DNA of 9,212 nucleotides, taken from assembly GCA_017543165.1 (NCBI GenBank), contig JAFYGL010000343.1:1-9212 (forward strand). Direction: 5' to 3'. The first letter of the stretch is position 1. Each line of letters starts with the position of its first letter. The stretch is from Victivallales bacterium. GTDB taxonomy: Bacteria > Verrucomicrobiota > Lentisphaeria > Oligosphaerales > Oligosphaeraceae. Positions 6,405 to 9,212 of the stretch are shown piece after piece. A program made the position numbers and the translations under genes. The notes under the pieces were generated by a model. The model searched no databases and had not been told where the DNA came from. It saw only the letters and a list, made by a program, of their open reading frames with translations.

Positions 6405-9212
6405 ATGGGACGTTTATTTGCGGTATTATTGTGTTTTTCGTTGTATTGTTTCTGCGGTGATTTGCTGTTGCTAGTCGGTGGAAAGCCAGAACAGAAAAGA
6501 TATGCGGGCATATTGCAGGCCAGGCTGGCGGACTGCGGCATTGAGTGCAAATCCAGGGCCGAATCCGATGTGAAGGCGTCCGATATTTCAGAGGCCTCTG
6601 TGGTGATATTGCCCAATACAGGCAGGCTCGGTGATGAGATTAGGGGCAGTATTGCCTCGTATGTTGCAGGTGGCGGCAAAATGCTGGCGTTCTATGATGC
6701 GGATGCTGCGGTTTTGAAGCATCTTGGCATTGCGAAGTTGCAGTATGAACTACACAAGCCAGGCAGCATACAGGGCGTTTCATTTGAGAATGACATGAAG
6801 ATTCTGGCGGCGTTCCCTGGCAGAATGGCGCATCGCACCAATAGCGTAATGAATCCCGCGCTGCAGTCAGGCACATTGGCAATTGGCCATTGGCTTGATG
6901 GAAAAGGGACGCCATTGGGAATTGCAGCCACTTTGAATAAAAACGGCATTTATTTTGGTGGAGTGTATCTTGACCAGGATGCCGTGAATGGCGGGGACTT
7001 CCTGATGGCGGTGCTGGCGGTCTATGAGCCTGATGTCTGGAGGGGGATTGCCGCCAAATTGCAGAAAACGTCCTTGTCCTTTGCTGGCAGTGATACGGCG
7101 GGGCAACTAAACAGGCGCATCGCGCAATGCGGGAAAAAGGAGTTGGGTGCCATGTTGGCGCAGGCCATTTCCGCAAAGAAGGCTGGCGATGCATTGCACA
7201 AGCAAAAAAAGTTTCCTGAGGCGGTGAAGCAGTATCGCAAGGCGGATGGACTAGGCAGCCGAATATTTATGGAGAGCGCCATGGCTCGTCCAGGCGAATT
7301 GCGGGGAGTGTGGTGCCATTCCGCTTATGGCGTGCCTGGCTATGGTTGGGATGAGGTTGTGCGTGCCTTGGCGGCAAATGGCTTCAATGCCCTGTTTCTC
7401 AATGCGTGCTGGGCGGATCTGGCGGATTATCCTAGTTCGGTGCTTATGAACGCGCCTGACGTTGCGGAGAAGGGCGACCAAATCGCATTGTGCCTGGAAG
7501 CATGCCGCAAGTATGGCGTGGAACTGCATGTCTGGCGCGTGTGCTGGAATCTGGGACACAGGTATCCTGCGGACAAGTTGGCTGCAATGCAGGCCGCCAA
7601 ACGTACGCAGAAGGCCGCAAATGGAGAGGACAGCGCATTCCTTGCACCCCATATCGCCGCAAATCTTGCCTTGGAACTGGACGCAATCGAGGAAATTGCA
7701 AGAAAATACAAGGTTGATGGAATACATCTGGACTATATACGCTATTCCAGCAGCAGGTTTGACTACAGCGATGGCGCAAAGGAGGCGTTCGAGGCCTCGC
7801 TGGGGAAGAGGGTGGAGGCATGGCCAGGCGACTGCCAGGCGGGAGGGACTCTCTTCAATGACTTCTGCGCCTGGCGCTGCAACAACATATCCAAACTGGT
7901 CAAAGGCGCAAAGGAGCGCATTGCCAAGGCGGGGGCGAAGGCAAAATTGTCCGTGGCGGTTTATCCTGAATGGAACAACTCGCCAGAATGGATAGGCCAG
8001 GATGTGCGCACCTGGATAGACAATGGCTGGGTTGATTTTATTTGCCCCATGGACTATTCCGCCGACATGGATGAATATTCCACCTGGCTCCAGGCGCAGT
8101 ACGACTACAACCAGGGGAGGGTGCCTGTTTACATTGGCATAAGTCTGTACAAACTGAAGGGGAATGTGCCTGCTCTCCAGCAGATAGAGGAGGCGCGAAA
8201 ACTGGGACATGATGGCATTGTCTGCTTTGACTTGAAGAAGGGCTTCCTGGAGGAACAGCTGCCGCAACTGGGAAAGGGGCCATGCTCCAGAAAGGTCACT
8301 GCCTTGCCTCACAATTCACGAGGCGTCACTTTCCATGTCCCGTTCGGAGAACGGCTTCTGGACGGCGCCTTCAGGCAAGGTGCGACAATTTTCATTGATG
8401 TGGATTTGCCAGAGAAAGTTTGCGACAAGGATTTGTCTGTCTCCTTGGAGTTGGATGGTGTCAACCTAGGGGGGCGTGGCATTTCCGCGCATTTCACGCA
8501 AAAGGGACTGCGCCTGTCATTGACTGCGGAAAATGCAGGTCGCTATCGGCTTAGGATAGAAAAACAGGGCTTTGTGGCAAGAAGCCCGATTATACGCAGT
8601 CTTTCCCGTGCGGAAGTCAAGGAGGTGCTTGCCCGCAAGGGACCGCCGCAATTTTCCAACAATGGCGGAATCAATGTGGGCGTCTGGCATGATGGAGCGT
8701 ATGGTGCACAGCCGATTCTGGAGGCCTTGCAGGCAAAGCCAGGCATAGATGCCGCGATTCTTTACAATACAGAACCTGAGAACATGGCAGAATGCAAGGT
8801 GATTGTGCTGCCGCAGGTCAGGCGCAAGGTGGAGTTTTTCAGAAGTGAGGAGGCCGCCAAGGCACTTCGCGGCTACGTGCGGAATGGGGGCGCTCTTATG
8901 CTGACGCATGCAATGGTGGGGACACGGCAGTTTCCGAACCTGTTCCCAGATGTGGTGAAAAGCGTGAACCAGGTGCCATTGCGAGAGAGAAACTGGCGCT
9001 ATGCGCATCCCCATGCTAGTGCGGTCAGCAAGTCCAGTTTCGTGGATATGATAGAAATGGAGGCGGGCAAGGACGGCACCAGGTATCTGAAGTCAGAGAG
9101 CGGAAAATGCATCATGGTTGTGGGGGAGGTCGCAAAGGGAAGATATGCGGCTTGCGGACTGGGCTTGGGCATTGGAAAAGCCGACAAGGACACGCCTCTC
9201 TCCTCCCAGGAA
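6405..9212 (+). CDS. Secreted multidomain GHL10 (DUF187) glycoside hydrolase-like protein, C-terminus cut by window edge
   Basis: The frame is open for 936 codons from ATG 6405 to the last base. AGGGAGGA (6393-6400) supports the start. Residues 1-18 form a short Cys-rich hydrophobic signal without a convincing lipobox. Residues about 19-205 look ThuA/GATase-like (LLLVGG; VVILPNTG; IASYVAGGGKMLAFYD). Residues 250-282 resemble one TPR. Residues about 297-625 are a GHL10 barrel: ELRGVWCHSAYG, GFNALFLN, ACRKYGVELHVW, VDGIHLDYIRYS (D438, D443), LSVAVYPEW, GWVDFICPMDYS, VYIGISLYK. Residues about 635-725 are probably a beta-sandwich. A second GATase-like domain runs from 756 (NVGVWHDGAYG; VIVLPQV; LRGYVRNGGALMLTHAMVG). 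GHL10 includes E. coli DigH (YddW), a glycosidase acting on denuded peptidoglycan, and Bacillus YngK. A periplasmic or surface glycosidase is likely. Substrate and catalytic residues are inferred. Confidence 0.88.
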   Translation, partial: MGRLFAVLLCFSLYCFCGDLLLLVGGKPEQKRYAGILQARLADCGIECKSRAESDVKASDISEASVVILPNTGRLGDEIRGSIASYVAGGGKMLAFYDADAAVLKHLGIAKLQYELHKPGSIQGVSFENDMKILAAFPGRMAHRTNSVMNPALQSGTLAIGHWLDGKGTPLGIAATLNKNGIYFGGVYLDQDAVNGGDFLMAVLAVYEPDVWRGIAAKLQKTSLSFAGSDTAGQLNRRIAQCGKKELGAMLAQAISAKKAGDALHKQKKFPEAVKQYRKADGLGSRIFMESAMARPGELRGVWCHSAYGVPGYGWDEVVRALAANGFNALFLNACWADLADYPSSVLMNAPDVAEKGDQIALCLEACRKYGVELHVWRVCWNLGHRYPADKLAAMQAAKRTQKAANGEDSAFLAPHIAANLALELDAIEEIARKYKVDGIHLDYIRYSSSRFDYSDGAKEAFEASLGKRVEAWPGDCQAGGTLFNDFCAWRCNNISKLVKGAKERIAKAGAKAKLSVAVYPEWNNSPEWIGQDVRTWIDNGWVDFICPMDYSADMDEYSTWLQAQYDYNQGRVPVYIGISLYKLKGNVPALQQIEEARKLGHDGIVCFDLKKGFLEEQLPQLGKGPCSRKVTALPHNSRGVTFHVPFGERLLDGAFRQGATIFIDVDLPEKVCDKDLSVSLELDGVNLGGRGISAHFTQKGLRLSLTAENAGRYRLRIEKQGFVARSPIIRSLSRAEVKEVLARKGPPQFSNNGGINVGVWHDGAYGAQPILEALQAKPGIDAAILYNTEPENMAECKVIVLPQVRRKVEFFRSEEAAKALRGYVRNGGALMLTHAMVGTRQFPNLFPDVVKSVNQVPLRERNWRYAHPHASAVSKSSFVDMIEMEAGKDGTRYLKSESGKCIMVVGEVAKGRYAACGLGLGIGKADKDTPLSSQE

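Noticed and set aside
5943..6474. Open frames on both strands reading VPLVPLVP-type repeats
   Set aside because: The repeated residues come from the 9-bp units of the palindrome read in either direction. No supporting start signals or conserved domain are present.
7251..8312. A 353-codon minus-strand frame and several shorter ones opposite the right-hand region
   Set aside because: They are antisense to the continuous 936-codon plus-strand frame whose translation shows clear GHL10 motifs throughout; their own products are Cys/His-rich and unrecognisable.

Overview
The window looks like chromosomal DNA from a member of the PVC superphylum, most likely a Lentisphaerota (Victivallis-like) bacterium. 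The assignment is inferred from gene content: a pseudopilin with the [20 protein letters not shown] signature but no Gly before the cleavage site, a DegT aminotransferase next to a sugar-isomerase-type TIM barrel, and a very large secreted GHL10-type glycosidase. No marker gene in the window settles the taxonomy.

Layout. (1) 1-654, minus strand: the N-terminal 218 residues of a pseudopilin, cut by the left edge, with a plausible promoter at 714-741. (2) 900-2879, plus strand: a two-gene operon of a PLP-dependent DegT/StrS aminotransferase, related to scyllo-inosose aminotransferases, and an IolE/IolI-like TIM barrel. Each has a clear AAGGAG site 7 nt before its ATG. A weak intrinsic terminator follows at 2983-3006. 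(3) 3083-3172: a 29-residue, extremely basic protein of the bS22/mS38 (AURKAIP1/COX24) family. (4) 3269-6237: a TPR lipoprotein followed almost immediately by N-acetylglucosamine-6-phosphate deacetylase (nagA), probably translationally coupled. (5) 6229-6335: a near-perfect inverted repeat with 46-nt arms and a 15-nt loop, built from 9-bp GGGACCAAA units; its left arm contains the nagA stop codon. (6) 6405-9212: a large open frame of 936 codons with no stop before the right edge, encoding a secreted multidomain GHL10 (DUF187) glycosidase-like protein flanked by two ThuA/GATase-like domains.

Two functional themes can be inferred. The aminotransferase and the IolE-like barrel both resemble enzymes acting on keto-cyclitols or keto-sugars, so they may perform consecutive steps on an amino-cyclitol or amino-sugar. 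The right half (envelope TPR lipoprotein, NagA, GHL10 glycosidase) fits amino-sugar glycan processing at the envelope: GHL10 includes E. coli DigH, which acts on denuded peptidoglycan glycan, and NagA feeds GlcNAc-6-P into glycolysis or wall precursors. The most unusual element by sequence alone is the palindrome at the nagA 3' end.
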